Shown: piece after piece, positions 48,966 through 58,728 of the stretch
How positions within the stretch are numbered: the stretch's first letter is position 1
Layout: each line of letters starts with the position of its first letter
NCBI RefSeq assembly: GCF_009696675.1
Contig: NZ_VULN01000001.1
Location: 1-64,000, forward strand
Direction of reading: 5' to 3'
DNA from: Acidaminococcus fermentans
GTDB lineage: Bacteria > Bacillota > Negativicutes > Acidaminococcales > Acidaminococcaceae
DNA length: 64,000 bases
Translations under genes and position numbers: made by a program
Notes under the pieces: model-generated
What the model was told of the DNA's origin: nothing
The model's input: the letters and a program-made list of their open reading frames with translations, nothing else
The model's database searches: none

Positions 48966-50351
48966 TCAGTTCCTCCGTTCCAGTGCCTGTACCAGATGTT
49001 CTCCCAGTTTGTAGATGTCCCCGGCCCCGATGGTCATGATCAGGTCCCCGCTCTGGGCCTCATGTTCCAGATGGTCCAGGATGGTGGGCTGGTCAGCCAT
49101 GTATTCCACTTCCTGACCGGTGGTGGTCCGTACCTTGTCCGCCAGCATTTTTCCGGTGACCCCGGGAATGGGATCCTCACTGGCTGCATAGATGTCGGTG
49201 ACGATCAGCCGGTCCGCATCTTTAAATGCCACGGCGAATTCGTCCAGGAGCAGCTGGGTACGGGTGTACCGATGAGGCTGGAACACCACGATCAGCCGTT
49301 CCGGATGGGTCTGCCGGGCCGCCTTCAGCGTGGCCATGATTTCCGTGGGATGGTGGGCATAGTCGTCCACCACCCAGACGCCGTCCACTTTCCCCTTGGT
49401 TTCGAACCGGCGCTTGGCTCCGCTGAATTTTTCCAGGGAAGCCAGGATGTCCGGCAGGGGCAGTCCCAGTTCCCGGGCAGCGGCAATGGCCCCCAGGGAA
49501 TTGAGCACATTGTGCCGGCCGGGGATGATCAGATGGCCCTGACCGATGGTCTCTCCCTGGTACACCACATCGAAATGGGTACCGTCCGTGCCGTAGATGA
49601 TGTTCCTGGCCTGGTAATCTGCATCCTGGCTGTCGATGCCATAGCTGATCACCTTTTTGTCCGTGGCTTCCCCGATGGTCCGCACCCGGTCGTTGTCATA
49701 GCACAATACGGCGCAGCCTTCGTCCTTGATCTGGGAAACGAACTGAGCAAAGGCCTTCTGGATGTTTTCCTGGCTGCCGTAATGGTCCAGGTGGTCGTCT
49801 TCGATGTTGGTGACCACCGCAATGTAGGGATTGAACTTCAGGAAGGAGCCGTCGCTTTCATCGGCTTCTGCCACCACATAGTCGCTTTTGCCGTTGGCCG
49901 CATTGGACCCCAGGTTGTTTACGATGCCCCCCACCACAATGGTGGGATCCAGGCCGCAGTCGCTGGTGATGCAGCTGAGCATGGAGCTGGTGGTGGTCTT
50001 CCCGTGGGCCCCGGCCACCGCAATCCCCTTGTGCTTGTTCATGAGATACGCCAGCACGTCGCTCCGGTGGATCACCGGCACCTGGCGCCGGTGGGCTTCC
50101 ACCAGTTCCGGGTTGTCAGGATGGATGGCAGTGGACACCACCACCACTTCCGCCCGTTCGATCTGACAGGCAGCGTGGCCGATGAATACCAGGGCCCCTT
50201 CCTTGGCCAGCTTGGTGGCCATGTACCCGGGTTTGGCATCGGAGCCGGACACATGGTACCCCCGTTTGATCATCACGTAGGCCAGGGCACTCATCCCCGC
50301 TCCCCCGATGCCGATGAAATGTATGTTTTTGATTTTATCCAGATCAACCAA
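48966..50351 (-). CDS. murC: UDP-N-acetylmuramate-L-alanine ligase
   Basis: A 461-residue ATP-dependent ligase that adds L-alanine to UDP-MurNAc. The N-terminal Rossmann motif is NIHFIGIGGAGMSALA, the ATP loop AGAHGKTTTSSML, and the later signatures DDYAHHPTEI and VFQPHRYTR are intact. The start is TTG at 50,349-50,351, with AGGAGG nine bases upstream. There is no ATG that would give a normal N-terminus, and a longer frame would run into murG. murG ends 13 bases before it. Confidence 0.95.
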   Translation of the reverse strand: MVDLDKIKNIHFIGIGGAGMSALAYVMIKRGYHVSGSDAKPGYMATKLAKEGALVFIGHAACQIERAEVVVVSTAIHPDNPELVEAHRRQVPVIHRSDVLAYLMNKHKGIAVAGAHGKTTTSSMLSCITSDCGLDPTIVVGGIVNNLGSNAANGKSDYVVAEADESDGSFLKFNPYIAVVTNIEDDHLDHYGSQENIQKAFAQFVSQIKDEGCAVLCYDNDRVRTIGEATDKKVISYGIDSQDADYQARNIIYGTDGTHFDVVYQGETIGQGHLIIPGRHNVLNSLGAIAAARELGLPLPDILASLEKFSGAKRRFETKGKVDGVWVVDDYAHHPTEIMATLKAARQTHPERLIVVFQPHRYTRTQLLLDEFAVAFKDADRLIVTDIYAASEDPIPGVTGKMLADKVRTTTGQEVEYMADQPTILDHLEHEAQSGDLIMTIGAGDIYKLGEHLVQALERRN

Positions 50352-50364
50352 TGGTCTCTTCCTC

Positions 50365-51474
50365 CTATTTGTTCCCTTCGGCCAGTGCCAGTGCCTGTTC
50401 CGCAATGGCATCCGCCGCCTGGGGCATGGCGCACCGCAGGGCGCTCCGGTGCATGGTCTCCAGCCGTTCCGGTTCCTGGAGCAGTTTTTCCACTTCTCCC
50501 AGCAGCCAGTCCCCGTTCAGGTCCTTGTCCAGCACCACCAGGGCCGCTCCTTTGGCCGCCAGGGCCCGGGCATTGTATTCCTGGTGGTTGGCTGTGGCAT
50601 AGGGATAGGGAACCAGGATGGAGGGGATTCCCTTCACCATCAGTTCCGCCAGCCCGATGGCTCCCGCCCGGGAAACCGCCAGATCCGCCGCTGCCAGGGC
50701 CAGGGGCATATCGTGGAGATAGGGCACCACATGGATGTTCCCGGCATGGAGCACCTGGTCTCCCAGGGCTTCCGCATGCTTTTCATACCCTACGGTGCCG
50801 GTGGCGTGGAGGATCTGGATCCGGGGATTCCCGGCCAGCTGCTGTTCCACAGTCACCATGGCCTGGTTGATGGTCCGGGCCCCCCGGCTGCCCCCGAAGG
50901 CCAGCAAGGTGGTCTTGTCCGGATCCAGGCCAAACTTCTTCAGGCCTTCTTCCCGGCTGGCATCCAGGATCTCCTGGCGTACCGGGTTGCCGGTATAGAC
51001 TTTCTGGGCATGGGAGGCGAAATACCTGGCTCCCTCTTTATAGCCCAGGAACACCCGGTCCACAAACCGGGACAGGATCTTGTTGGTGACCCCGGGCATG
51101 GCGTTCTGTTCCTGGATGCAGGTGGGCACCCGTTTCATGGCCGCCCAGAACAGAATGGGGCCGCACACGTAGCCCCCGGTGCCGATCACCAGGTCCGGAT
51201 CGATCCGGTTCAGCAGGGTGTAGGCTTCCTTCAGCCCCAGGAGCAGTTCTCCGGCGCTTTTCAGGGTGCCCAGGCCCAGATGCCGTTCAAAGCCTGCCAC
51301 TTTGATGAATTCCAGGGGATATCCGTACCGGGGGATGATGTCCTTTTCCAGCCCTTTCCGGGTCCCCACAAAAGTGATTTCACAGTCAGGGTCCAGCCGC
51401 CGCAGCGCCCCGGCAATGGTCAGTGCCGGATAGATGTGGCCGCCGGTGCCCCCGCCGGACAGTACGACTTTCAC
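50365..51474 (-). CDS. murG: UDP-GlcNAc:lipid II transferase
   Basis: A 369-residue membrane-associated glycosyltransferase that turns lipid I into lipid II. The opening MKVVLSGGGTGGHIYPALTI is the first G loop, GTGGYVCGPILFWA the second, and TTLLAFGGSRGARTINQA the third. The C-terminal domain binds UDP-GlcNAc with RAGAIGLAELMVKG and PYPYATANHQEYNA. It overlaps murD by four bases (ATGA). ftsW, which often stands next to murG, is absent. Confidence 0.96.
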   Translation of the reverse strand: MKVVLSGGGTGGHIYPALTIAGALRRLDPDCEITFVGTRKGLEKDIIPRYGYPLEFIKVAGFERHLGLGTLKSAGELLLGLKEAYTLLNRIDPDLVIGTGGYVCGPILFWAAMKRVPTCIQEQNAMPGVTNKILSRFVDRVFLGYKEGARYFASHAQKVYTGNPVRQEILDASREEGLKKFGLDPDKTTLLAFGGSRGARTINQAMVTVEQQLAGNPRIQILHATGTVGYEKHAEALGDQVLHAGNIHVVPYLHDMPLALAAADLAVSRAGAIGLAELMVKGIPSILVPYPYATANHQEYNARALAAKGAALVVLDKDLNGDWLLGEVEKLLQEPERLETMHRSALRCAMPQAADAIAEQALALAEGNK

Positions 51475-52844
51475 GCTTCCGCCTCCTTGGCCAGATCATG
51501 GACGATCTGCTTGAATACCCGGCCCCGTTCCGGGAAGTTGGCGAACATGTCATAGGAAGAGCAGGCCGGGGACAGGAGCACCACCTGAGGGGCTTTTGTT
51601 ATGGCATAAGCCTTCCGCACTGCATCTTCAAAGGTGCCGTCGATCATGATGATGTTCTGGACTCCGTGTTTTTTGGCTGCTTCACAGAACCGCTGCCGGG
51701 CTTCTCCCAAAAGGATCAGGGCATCGGTCTTGGCCTTTACCGCTTCCATCAGATCATCCAGGCTGGTCATTTTGTCGTGGCCTCCTGCCAGCAGGATCAC
51801 ATGGCCGTCTTTGAAAGCTTCCAGGGCCTTGATGGCGGAATCGGTGTTGGTGGCCTTGGAATCGTTGTAGTATTTCACCCCGTTGATGGTGGTCACATAT
51901 TCCAGCCGATGTTCCACACCCCGGAAGGCTTTCAGCACCCGGGCCATGTTTTCCGGAGTGACTCCGGCGAAATGGGCGGACAGGCAGGCCGCCAGCACGT
52001 CCTGTTCGTTGTGGGCCCCGAAGATCTGGAGATCGGACACCTGGCAGATCTTTTCCTTCTTCCCGTCCAGGGCCAGGGTGAACCAGCCGTCTTCGATGAA
52101 GCCCCCTTCCGGCAGTACCTTCTGGGTGCTGAACCAGACCACCCGGCTTCTGGCCTTGTCCCCCAGTTTGCTGGAAACCGGGTCGTCAGCGTTGAGGATC
52201 AGGATCTGATCCGGAGTCTGGAAGGCGAAGATCTTGGATTTGGCGGCCACATAGCCGGCCATGTCCCCGTGCCGTTCAAAATGGTCCGGAGTGATGTTCA
52301 CAATGCAGGCCACATCGGGGGCCAGGCTGGTGGTCCCTTCCAGCTGGAAGCTGGACAGTTCCGCCGCCACCCAGGAATCTGCGTCCAGGTCCTGGAGTTC
52401 CTTGCTGAGGGCAAAGCCGATGTTCCCGGCTACGGTGGTCTTCACCGGCAGGGTGGCCAGCATTTCTCCCAAAAGGGTGGTGGTGGTGGTCTTCCCGTTG
52501 CTGCCGGTTACGGCGCACCAGTGGCCTTTGTACAGCCGGCTGGCTTCTTCCGCTTCGGCGATGATTTCCATTTTCAGGTCCCGGGCCTTCTTCACCGTTT
52601 CCGTAGTAAAGGGGATCCCGGGAGAGATAATGAACAGATGGCACTGTTCCAGATAGGGTTCCGGGTCCGTCTCCTGGACATATTCCCCGCCCCGGGCTTC
52701 AAAAGCCTTCAGCCAGGCCGGATCCAGGTCCTTTTTGTCATCGTTGTATAAGATTACGGCAGAGCCCTTCTGGGCCAGGACTTCTGCAACGCCCTGGCCG
52801 CTGATTCCGGCCCCGTACACAAAGATTTTCTTTTTGTCATCCAT
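51471..52844 (-). CDS. murD: UDP-MurNAc-L-alanine-D-glutamate ligase
   Basis: A 457-residue ligase that adds D-glutamate. It has IFVYGAGISGQGVAEVLAQK at the N-terminus, the ATP loop VTGSNGKTTTTTLLGEML, and FRGVEHRLEYVTTINGVKYY with NDSKATNTDSAIKAL in the C-terminal part. The ATG at 52844 follows GGGGGG at a good distance; a TTG five codons earlier is in frame but less likely. mraY ends 77 bases upstream. That gap contains a heptamer array and no gene. Confidence 0.96.
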   Translation of the reverse strand: MDDKKKIFVYGAGISGQGVAEVLAQKGSAVILYNDDKKDLDPAWLKAFEARGGEYVQETDPEPYLEQCHLFIISPGIPFTTETVKKARDLKMEIIAEAEEASRLYKGHWCAVTGSNGKTTTTTLLGEMLATLPVKTTVAGNIGFALSKELQDLDADSWVAAELSSFQLEGTTSLAPDVACIVNITPDHFERHGDMAGYVAAKSKIFAFQTPDQILILNADDPVSSKLGDKARSRVVWFSTQKVLPEGGFIEDGWFTLALDGKKEKICQVSDLQIFGAHNEQDVLAACLSAHFAGVTPENMARVLKAFRGVEHRLEYVTTINGVKYYNDSKATNTDSAIKALEAFKDGHVILLAGGHDKMTSLDDLMEAVKAKTDALILLGEARQRFCEAAKKHGVQNIIMIDGTFEDAVRKAYAITKAPQVVLLSPACSSYDMFANFPERGRVFKQIVHDLAKEAEA

Positions 52845-52890
52845 GATGATGCCCCCCAAGTTTATGTTTATCGTTCAGCAGACCGGGTCT

Positions 52891-52918
52891 CGAGACTCGT
52901 GACTCAAGACCCGTGACC
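52891..52918. repeat. Degenerate heptamer array inside the dcw cluster
   Basis: 7-bp units CGAGACT, CGTGACT, CAAGACC, CGTGACC between mraY and murD, two bases from the mraY stop. It is the only array found inside an operon. Confidence 0.6.
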
Positions 52919-52920
52919 TT

Positions 52921-53883
52921 TTACCTGGCCAGATACAGCCCCACCCCCAGCAGGGAGAACAGGCAGCTGGCCAGGAAGAACCGCTTCACTACAGTGACTT
53001 CCTTCCAGCCTCCCAGTTCAAAATGGTGATGGAGAGGAGCCATCCGGAAGATCCGCTTCCCGTGGGTCATTTTGAAATACCCCACCTGGAGCATTACAGA
53101 CAGGGCTTCCAGCACGTAGATACCCCCGATCACCACCAGGAGCAGTTCCGTATGGGTCCCGATGGCCACGGCAGCCACCGCCCCGCCCAGAGCCAGGGAA
53201 CCGGTGTCCCCCATGAAGCACTTGGCCGGGTGATGGTTGTAAATGAGAAAGCCCAGGCAGCAGCCCACAATGGACAGGGCAAACAGGGCTTCCGGCAGGA
53301 GATGGCTGGCAAAGCCGATATAGGCAAAAGCCAGCATCACCGGAATGGTTACGCTGGAAGCCAGTCCGTCCAGGCCGTCGGTCAGGTTCACCGCATTGGT
53401 GGTGCCCACCAGGAGCAGCAGCAGGAACAGGTAATACCCGGCTCCCAGGTCCACAGTGGCGTTCACCACCGGTACCCAGATCCGGGTGCTGTATACGGTC
53501 ACGTCTCCGGGATACAGCAGGTAGACAGCCGCCACCAGGATCTGGAGGGCCATCTTCTGTTTGGAGGTAAGCCCCAGATTCCGCTTGAAGAAGATCTTCA
53601 GGCCGTCATCGATGAACCCGATGACCCCGTATCCCACAAACAGCCACAGGGCCACAATGGTCCGGGAATCCAGCGGGATCCACACCAGAGAAGCCACAAT
53701 GGCCGCGGCGATCATCATCAGGCCTCCCATGGTGGGAGTACCGTTTTTCTTCAGATGTTCCTTGGGCCCGCATTCCCGGATGCTCTGGCCGAAATGCCAT
53801 TTGTGGAGCAGCGGCAGCAGGAACCGGCCGAAAATGGCCGTCAGTACAAAGGAAGTGACCAGGATGCCCACACCGCTCAGCAT
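52921..53883 (-). CDS. mraY: Phospho-MurNAc-pentapeptide transferase
   Basis: A 320-residue integral membrane enzyme that attaches UDP-MurNAc-pentapeptide to undecaprenyl phosphate, giving lipid I. It shows the family motifs GTPTMGGLMMI, NAVNLTDGLDGLASS (with the catalytic aspartates), YNHHPAKCFMGDTGSLALGG and MAPLHHHFELGGWKE. About ten hydrophobic segments are seen. It overlaps the murF stop by seven bases. Confidence 0.96.
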   Translation of the reverse strand: MLSGVGILVTSFVLTAIFGRFLLPLLHKWHFGQSIRECGPKEHLKKNGTPTMGGLMMIAAAIVASLVWIPLDSRTIVALWLFVGYGVIGFIDDGLKIFFKRNLGLTSKQKMALQILVAAVYLLYPGDVTVYSTRIWVPVVNATVDLGAGYYLFLLLLLVGTTNAVNLTDGLDGLASSVTIPVMLAFAYIGFASHLLPEALFALSIVGCCLGFLIYNHHPAKCFMGDTGSLALGGAVAAVAIGTHTELLLVVIGGIYVLEALSVMLQVGYFKMTHGKRIFRMAPLHHHFELGGWKEVTVVKRFFLASCLFSLLGVGLYLAR

Positions 53884-55259
53884 GTTTTGGCCCCCTTCCG
53901 GAACACCGTATCAATAAGGGAAAAGACTTCCATCCCATGGGAGCCCTTCAGCAACACCACATCGTCGGGCCGGACCAGATTGGCCAGTACGGGAGCCGCT
54001 GCCTCCTTGTTTTCCACATAGTGGACGGGAACCCCGGCTTTTTCAGCCGCTTCCGCCGTGTACCGGCTTTCCGGTCCGTAGCAGATCAGTTCTTCCACCC
54101 CGTATTTTCCGCACCATTCCCCCACCTGGGTATGGCCGCTCTGGGAATGGGCCCCCAGTTCCAGCATATCCGCCAGCACTGCAACGGCCCGGCCTTTCCC
54201 CTGGTTCTTCACCACATCCCGGAGGGTCTGGAGCGCCACTTCCATGGAAGCCGGACTGGCGTTGTAGGCGTCGTTGATCACCGTCACCGGGCCGAAATGG
54301 AGGATTTCCTGGCGCATGCCCGTCATCTTCAGGTTTTCCAGGCCCCGGGCGATGGCTTCGTCAGGGACGCCGTACACTTCCCCTACCGCCACCGCAGCCA
54401 GGGCGTTCATCACATTGTGCCGTCCCAGCAGAGGCAGCTTCACTTCCTGGGTATTCCCGGTGATCCGGCTCCGGTACACGAACCGGGTGGCCAGACCGTC
54501 GGCGGAAATCTCCACCGCCTTTACGTCTGCGTCGCTGTCGATGCCGTAGGTGTGGACCGTGGCTCCCGTTTTCATGACGCTGACCCGGGGATCATCCCCG
54601 TTCAAAAAGGCATGGTTTTGGGGCGTAAAATCCTCCAGGATCTCACTTTTGGCTTTGGCGATGTTTTCCAGGGATCCCAAAAGTTCCAGATGGGTATCCC
54701 CCACATTGGTGATCACCGCTGCATCGGGAACGGCAATGTGCTTCATGGCCCGGATCTGTCCCAGGCCCCGCATGCCCATTTCCACCACAGCCATTTCCGT
54801 ATCCTCCCGGATGGTGAGCAGGGTCTTGGGCAGGCCGATTTCGTTGTTGAAGTTGGCCTGGGTCTTGATCACCCGGTATTTTTCTCCCAGCACGGCAGCA
54901 ATACAGTCCTTGGTGGAGGTCTTGCCGTTGCTGCCGGTAATGGCGATCACCGTCAGTCCCTTTTTGTCCAGCCGGTACCGGCTGGCGATCTTCTGGTAGG
55001 CTTCCAGGGTATCCGGCACCAGGATGCACCGGTCCGCCGGCACCCCTTCCGGCACTTCCGAGACCACCCCTCCCCGGGCTCCGTCTTTCAGGGCCTGGGC
55101 CACGAACCGGTGGCCGTCGAATTTTTCCCCTTTCAGGGCCACAAACAGGCACCCGGGCACAATGGCCCGGGAGTCCGTAGTAACATCCGTGAACTCTTCT
55201 CCGTCCTCAAAGGCCATGGGCACCTGGAGGGCGTTTTTCAGCAAAGCAGCATCAAGCAT
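53877..55259 (-). CDS. murF: UDP-MurNAc-tripeptide-D-Ala-D-Ala ligase
   Basis: A 460-residue ligase that adds the D-Ala-D-Ala dipeptide made by Ddl. The N-terminal UDP part has FTDVTTDSRAIVPGCLFVAL, the ATP loop AITGSNGKTSTKDCIAAVL, and the C-terminal part INDAYNASPASMEVAL. The ATG at 55259 was chosen because GGGGGAAG precedes it; it overlaps the end of murE by eight bases. Confidence 0.96.
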   Translation of the reverse strand: MLDAALLKNALQVPMAFEDGEEFTDVTTDSRAIVPGCLFVALKGEKFDGHRFVAQALKDGARGGVVSEVPEGVPADRCILVPDTLEAYQKIASRYRLDKKGLTVIAITGSNGKTSTKDCIAAVLGEKYRVIKTQANFNNEIGLPKTLLTIREDTEMAVVEMGMRGLGQIRAMKHIAVPDAAVITNVGDTHLELLGSLENIAKAKSEILEDFTPQNHAFLNGDDPRVSVMKTGATVHTYGIDSDADVKAVEISADGLATRFVYRSRITGNTQEVKLPLLGRHNVMNALAAVAVGEVYGVPDEAIARGLENLKMTGMRQEILHFGPVTVINDAYNASPASMEVALQTLRDVVKNQGKGRAVAVLADMLELGAHSQSGHTQVGEWCGKYGVEELICYGPESRYTAEAAEKAGVPVHYVENKEAAAPVLANLVRPDDVVLLKGSHGMEVFSLIDTVFRKGAKTC

Positions 55260-56745
55260 TGGTCTTCCCCTTCTGGAAAAAGTCACGTACCACTTCTCCG
55301 TCGTCAAAATGGATGGTCCGGTCCTTCAGGATCTGATAATTTTCGTGACCTTTTCCCGCTATCATCACCACATCTTCCGGTTTGGCATGGGCCATGGCAT
55401 AGTCGATGGCTTTCCGCCGGTCGGTGATCTTGTGGATTTCTTTTCCTTCCGGATTTTCTTTCAGTCCTTCTTCAATATCCCGGATAATGGCTTCCGGGTC
55501 CTCGGTCCGGGGATTATCGCTGGTGACGATGACAATGTCCGCCAGATTGAGGGCAATCTGCCCCATAATGGGCCGTTTCTTCCGGTCCCGGTCTCCCCCG
55601 GCTCCGAAGATCACCCACAGTTTCCCTTTGGTGATCTGCCGGGCGGTCTTCAGCACGTTTTCCAGGCCGTCCGGGGTGTGGGCATAATCCACCACCACCG
55701 TAAAGGGCTGGCCTGCATGGATCAGCTGGAACCGGCCGGGGACCCCGGCGAAATCGTCCAATCCCCGGATAATGTCCTCCCGGGTCAGGCCTTCTGCAAT
55801 GGCGGCGCAAATGGACCCCATTACATTGTACACGTTGAATTCCCCGGTAATGTGGAGCTTCAGGTCCATTTCTCCCACCGGCGTATGGAGGTTCAGTTCC
55901 ATATGGGTGGCGGCCACGTGGAAGGTCAGGGGGTACACATCGTTGTCCTTCCCCTTCCCGTAGGTCATGATCTTTGTCTTCACCCGGGGCATGATCAGGG
56001 CAGAGCTTGGGTCATCGCTGTTGAACACCGCCGTCTTGTTGGGCTTTACCCCTTCATGGAGACGGGTGAACAGCAGGGCCTTGGCTTCCCGGTAGTTTTC
56101 CATGGTCTTGTGGAAATCCAGATGGTCCTGGGTGATGTTGGTCAAGACCGCCGTATCATATTCAATCCCTGCCACCCGGTCCAGGGCCAGGGCATGGGAA
56201 GAAACCTCCATGACACAGGTGTCACAGTGGCTTTCCACCATTTCATAGAGCATTTTCTGCAGATCCACCACATCAGGGGTGGTGTTGTGGCTGGTGCGGA
56301 CCTGGTCACCGATCATCACGTTGATGGTGCCGATGAGCCCCACCTTGTGGCCGGTCCGGGTCAGAAGGGTCCGGAGGATATTGGTGGTGGTGGTCTTCCC
56401 GTTGGTGCCGGTGACTCCGATCATCCGCATTTTCCGGGCAGGCCAGTCGTAGAACCAGGGTGCCAGGGTCTTCACCGCTTCCTGGGTGCTGGGGACCTGG
56501 ATCACCGTCATCCCTTCCGGCACTTCCGTGTCTGCTTCCGTCAGGGCCGCCACCGCGCCCTGGGCTGCGGCCTTGGCAATGTATTTGTGGCCATCGGTGT
56601 TGACCCCTTTGATGCATATAAAAAGGCTGCCGGGACCGGCGGTCCGGGAATCGATGGTCAAATCGCAAACAGTCCGATCTGCCCCATTCCCTGCAACCAC
56701 GGCACCAGGCAGCTGTCTGATTACATCCTGCAGTTTTCTTTCCAT
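55252..56745 (-). CDS. murE: UDP-MurNAc-L-Ala-D-Glu:meso-diaminopimelate ligase
   Basis: A 497-residue ligase that adds the third residue of the peptidoglycan stem. The ATP loop is GVTGTNGKTTTTNILRTLL. The motif SDNPRTEDP near residue 400 is the DNPR signature of enzymes that use meso-diaminopimelate; lysine enzymes have another sequence there. So this organism should have diaminopimelate-type wall, as expected for Negativicutes. The ATG at 56745 has AGGGGG upstream. It follows the FtsL-like gene at a distance of 118 bases, where ftsI would normally be. Confidence 0.96.
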   Translation of the reverse strand: MERKLQDVIRQLPGAVVAGNGADRTVCDLTIDSRTAGPGSLFICIKGVNTDGHKYIAKAAAQGAVAALTEADTEVPEGMTVIQVPSTQEAVKTLAPWFYDWPARKMRMIGVTGTNGKTTTTNILRTLLTRTGHKVGLIGTINVMIGDQVRTSHNTTPDVVDLQKMLYEMVESHCDTCVMEVSSHALALDRVAGIEYDTAVLTNITQDHLDFHKTMENYREAKALLFTRLHEGVKPNKTAVFNSDDPSSALIMPRVKTKIMTYGKGKDNDVYPLTFHVAATHMELNLHTPVGEMDLKLHITGEFNVYNVMGSICAAIAEGLTREDIIRGLDDFAGVPGRFQLIHAGQPFTVVVDYAHTPDGLENVLKTARQITKGKLWVIFGAGGDRDRKKRPIMGQIALNLADIVIVTSDNPRTEDPEAIIRDIEEGLKENPEGKEIHKITDRRKAIDYAMAHAKPEDVVMIAGKGHENYQILKDRTIHFDDGEVVRDFFQKGKTNA

Positions 56746-56863
56746 GTTGATCCCCCTTATGATTGGCAGACAGCTGGAAAACAGGCTGTCTGCCAATGGC
56801 TATGTGGGCCTTTCGGGCCCGGTTCGGGCAGGCTGCTGCCCAAATCAAAGGCAGCTCCGCTGC
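56746..56863. other. Palindrome-rich gap in the dcw cluster
   Basis: This stretch stands where ftsI/spoVD is found in most related clusters. It holds a strong hairpin TGGCAGACAGC/GCTGTCTGCCA (56,763-56,796) and three short GC hairpins (GGGCC-TTTC-GGCCC; GGGCAGGCTGCTGCCC; GGCAGCTCCGCTGCC). No open frame is present, and the T runs are too short for a confident terminator. Confidence 0.5.
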
Positions 56864-57280
56864 CTACTCTCTTACATAAATGTTGCTCCGGGCGGTCTGC
56901 ATGCCCAGTTTCTTTTCGGCTATGCTGGTGATCCGCTCCGGGCTCCGGAGCCGTTCCACGTCGATTTTCAGGGTCTCGTTCTCGTCCAGGCACTGGGCCT
57001 CCACGGCCTTGAGCTTTACCAGATCGTCAGAACGGGCGAAGAACAGCTGACTGAGAGCCACATTCACGAATATTAATGATAATACCAAACAGGCATAAAA
57101 TGCAACCCGACGCAGCACAATATTTTCCTTCTTTACGGTTTTTTTCGGTTTGGACGTCTGCTGCCGCTGCCGGGGACGGGAAGGCGCAGGAGTCTCCTCT
57201 TCCTGCACGGCTGCAGAACCGTAGGTATAGTATTTCTGAGACGGCCACTCCATGGGTCGGCTGTTTTTCCTGGTATCCAT
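56864..57280 (-). CDS. ftsL: FtsL-like septum protein
   Basis: A 138-residue bitopic protein with a basic, proline-containing cytoplasmic part (about 60 residues). One membrane segment (VAFYACLVLSLIFVNVALSQ) and a short extracytoplasmic coiled coil follow, ending in RLRSPERITSIAEKKLGM. That end is the usual signature of FtsL and related proteins. Position after rsmH supports the name. It should form the FtsQLB complex with FtsQ. The start has GGAGAGGCAGC upstream. Confidence 0.75.
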   Translation of the reverse strand: MDTRKNSRPMEWPSQKYYTYGSAAVQEEETPAPSRPRQRQQTSKPKKTVKKENIVLRRVAFYACLVLSLIFVNVALSQLFFARSDDLVKLKAVEAQCLDENETLKIDVERLRSPERITSIAEKKLGMQTARSNIYVRE

Positions 57281-57308
57281 GCTGCCTCTCCTTCGTTGGT
57301 TTGTTGTT

Positions 57309-58238
57309 TCAGATCTTCACGGCCCCCCGCAGCCGGGCGCTTCTGGCTCTGGGATTTTCCGCCAGCTCCCCTTCGCTGGGAGTGAATTCCTTCAATTTTT
57401 TCAGTTCCGGCTTCCGTCCGCAGACGCACACCGGCAGTTCCGGCGGGCAGATGCATCCCCGCTGGAGCCGTTTGAAGGCCTGTTTGATGATCCGGTCTTC
57501 CAGAGAATGGAAAGTGATCACCCCGATATGGCCCCCCGGTTTCAGATGATGGACCGCCGCTTCCATGGTGGCATCCAGGATCTTCAGTTCGTCATTCACT
57601 TCGATCCGGATGGCCTGGAAGGTCCGTTTGGCCGGATGGGGTCCGTCCTGACGGGCCCCCTTGGGAATGGCCGCCTTGATGATGTGGACCAGTTCCCCGG
57701 TGGTCCGGATGGGATGATCCTTCCGGGCTGCCACAATGAACTGGGCGATCCGTTTGGCCCACCGTTCTTCCCCGTATTTGTAGATGATCCCGGCCAGGTC
57801 GTCTTCCTTGTACCGGTTCACCACCTGTTCCGCCGTCAGGCTGGCCTCCTGGTCCATCCGCATGTCCAGAGGCCCGTCATGCATGTAGGAGAACCCCCTC
57901 TCCGGGGTATCCAGCTGATAGGAGGACACTCCCAGGTCGAACAGGATCCCGTCCACCTGGGGGATTCCCAGGTCTTCCAGGATGGCATCCAGGTTCCGGA
58001 AATTGTTGTGGACGATCTTTACCTGGCACGGGGCGTCCTTCAGCCGCTCGGTGGCTGCTGCAATGGCGTCCTCGTCCTGGTCGATGCCGATCAGCATCCC
58101 CTCCGGGTCCAGAAGTTCCGTAATCCGGTGGGAATGGCCGGCCCCGCCCAGCGTACAGTCCACATAGATCCCCTTGGGATCCGTGACCACCCACCGGACA
58201 CTTTCTTCCAATAATACACTTTTATGGACAAATTCCAT
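57309..58238 (-). CDS. rsmH: 16S rRNA (cytosine-N4)-methyltransferase RsmH
   Basis: A 309-residue enzyme, formerly MraW, that methylates C1402 of 16S rRNA. Recognisable are [14 protein letters not shown] at the N-terminus, the SAM site [26 protein letters not shown], and the C-terminal [21 protein letters not shown]. Cysteines in [15 protein letters not shown] are typical. It is the second gene of the cluster, 34 bases after mraZ. Confidence 0.96.
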   Translation of the reverse strand: MEFVHKSVLLEESVRWVVTDPKGIYVDCTLGGAGHSHRITELLDPEGMLIGIDQDEDAIAAATERLKDAPCQVKIVHNNFRNLDAILEDLGIPQVDGILFDLGVSSYQLDTPERGFSYMHDGPLDMRMDQEASLTAEQVVNRYKEDDLAGIIYKYGEERWAKRIAQFIVAARKDHPIRTTGELVHIIKAAIPKGARQDGPHPAKRTFQAIRIEVNDELKILDATMEAAVHHLKPGGHIGVITFHSLEDRIIKQAFKRLQRGCICPPELPVCVCGRKPELKKLKEFTPSEGELAENPRARSARLRGAVKI

Positions 58239-58272
58239 CTCTATTCCTCATTCTATCTGCCGTTGACCGCTT

Positions 58273-58698
58273 TTATTCAAAATCCAATTCTTCGATCAGT
58301 TCCGCCACATCGCTTTCCACGGCCTTGGTGTAATCCGCATAGCGCTGGGCATCCCAGATTTCCGCCTTGCTCCCCACCCCCACGATCAGGGCCGTTTCCC
58401 CGATCTGGGCATAGGTCCGCAGGTTGGCAGGCAGCAGGATCCGACCCTGTTTGTCCGGCTCCACCTCACAGGCGCCGCCGAAAATGAACCGGGACACATC
58501 CCGCATCTTCTGCTTGGGCATCATTTTCTGGGCAAAGCTGTTCTTCAGTTTTTCCCAGGCTTCCAGAGGGTACACGTCCAAACAGCCGTCCACTCCTTTG
58601 GTAACAACAAAGGAAGGGCCCAGGTTCTCCCGCATCTTTGCCGGGACGAACAGACGGCCCTTGCTGTCCAGCGCATGTTCAAATTCGCCCATCAGCAT
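58273..58698 (-). CDS. mraZ: Transcriptional regulator MraZ
   Basis: A 141-residue protein with two AbrB-like MraZ domains: GEFEHALDSKGRLFVPAKMR at the start and EVEPDKQGRILLPANLRTYA in the second half. MraZ heads dcw clusters and binds its own promoter, usually as a repressor. The ATG at 58698 (MLMGEFEH) is chosen by similarity to other MraZ proteins and by the GGGTGGG upstream. The frame is open further upstream, but that part covers the promoter. Confidence 0.94.
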   Translation of the reverse strand: MLMGEFEHALDSKGRLFVPAKMRENLGPSFVVTKGVDGCLDVYPLEAWEKLKNSFAQKMMPKQKMRDVSRFIFGGACEVEPDKQGRILLPANLRTYAQIGETALIVGVGSKAEIWDAQRYADYTKAVESDVAELIEELDFE

Positions 58699-58728
58699 CG
58701 GCCATCCCACCCTTCCCAAAAAAATTCG

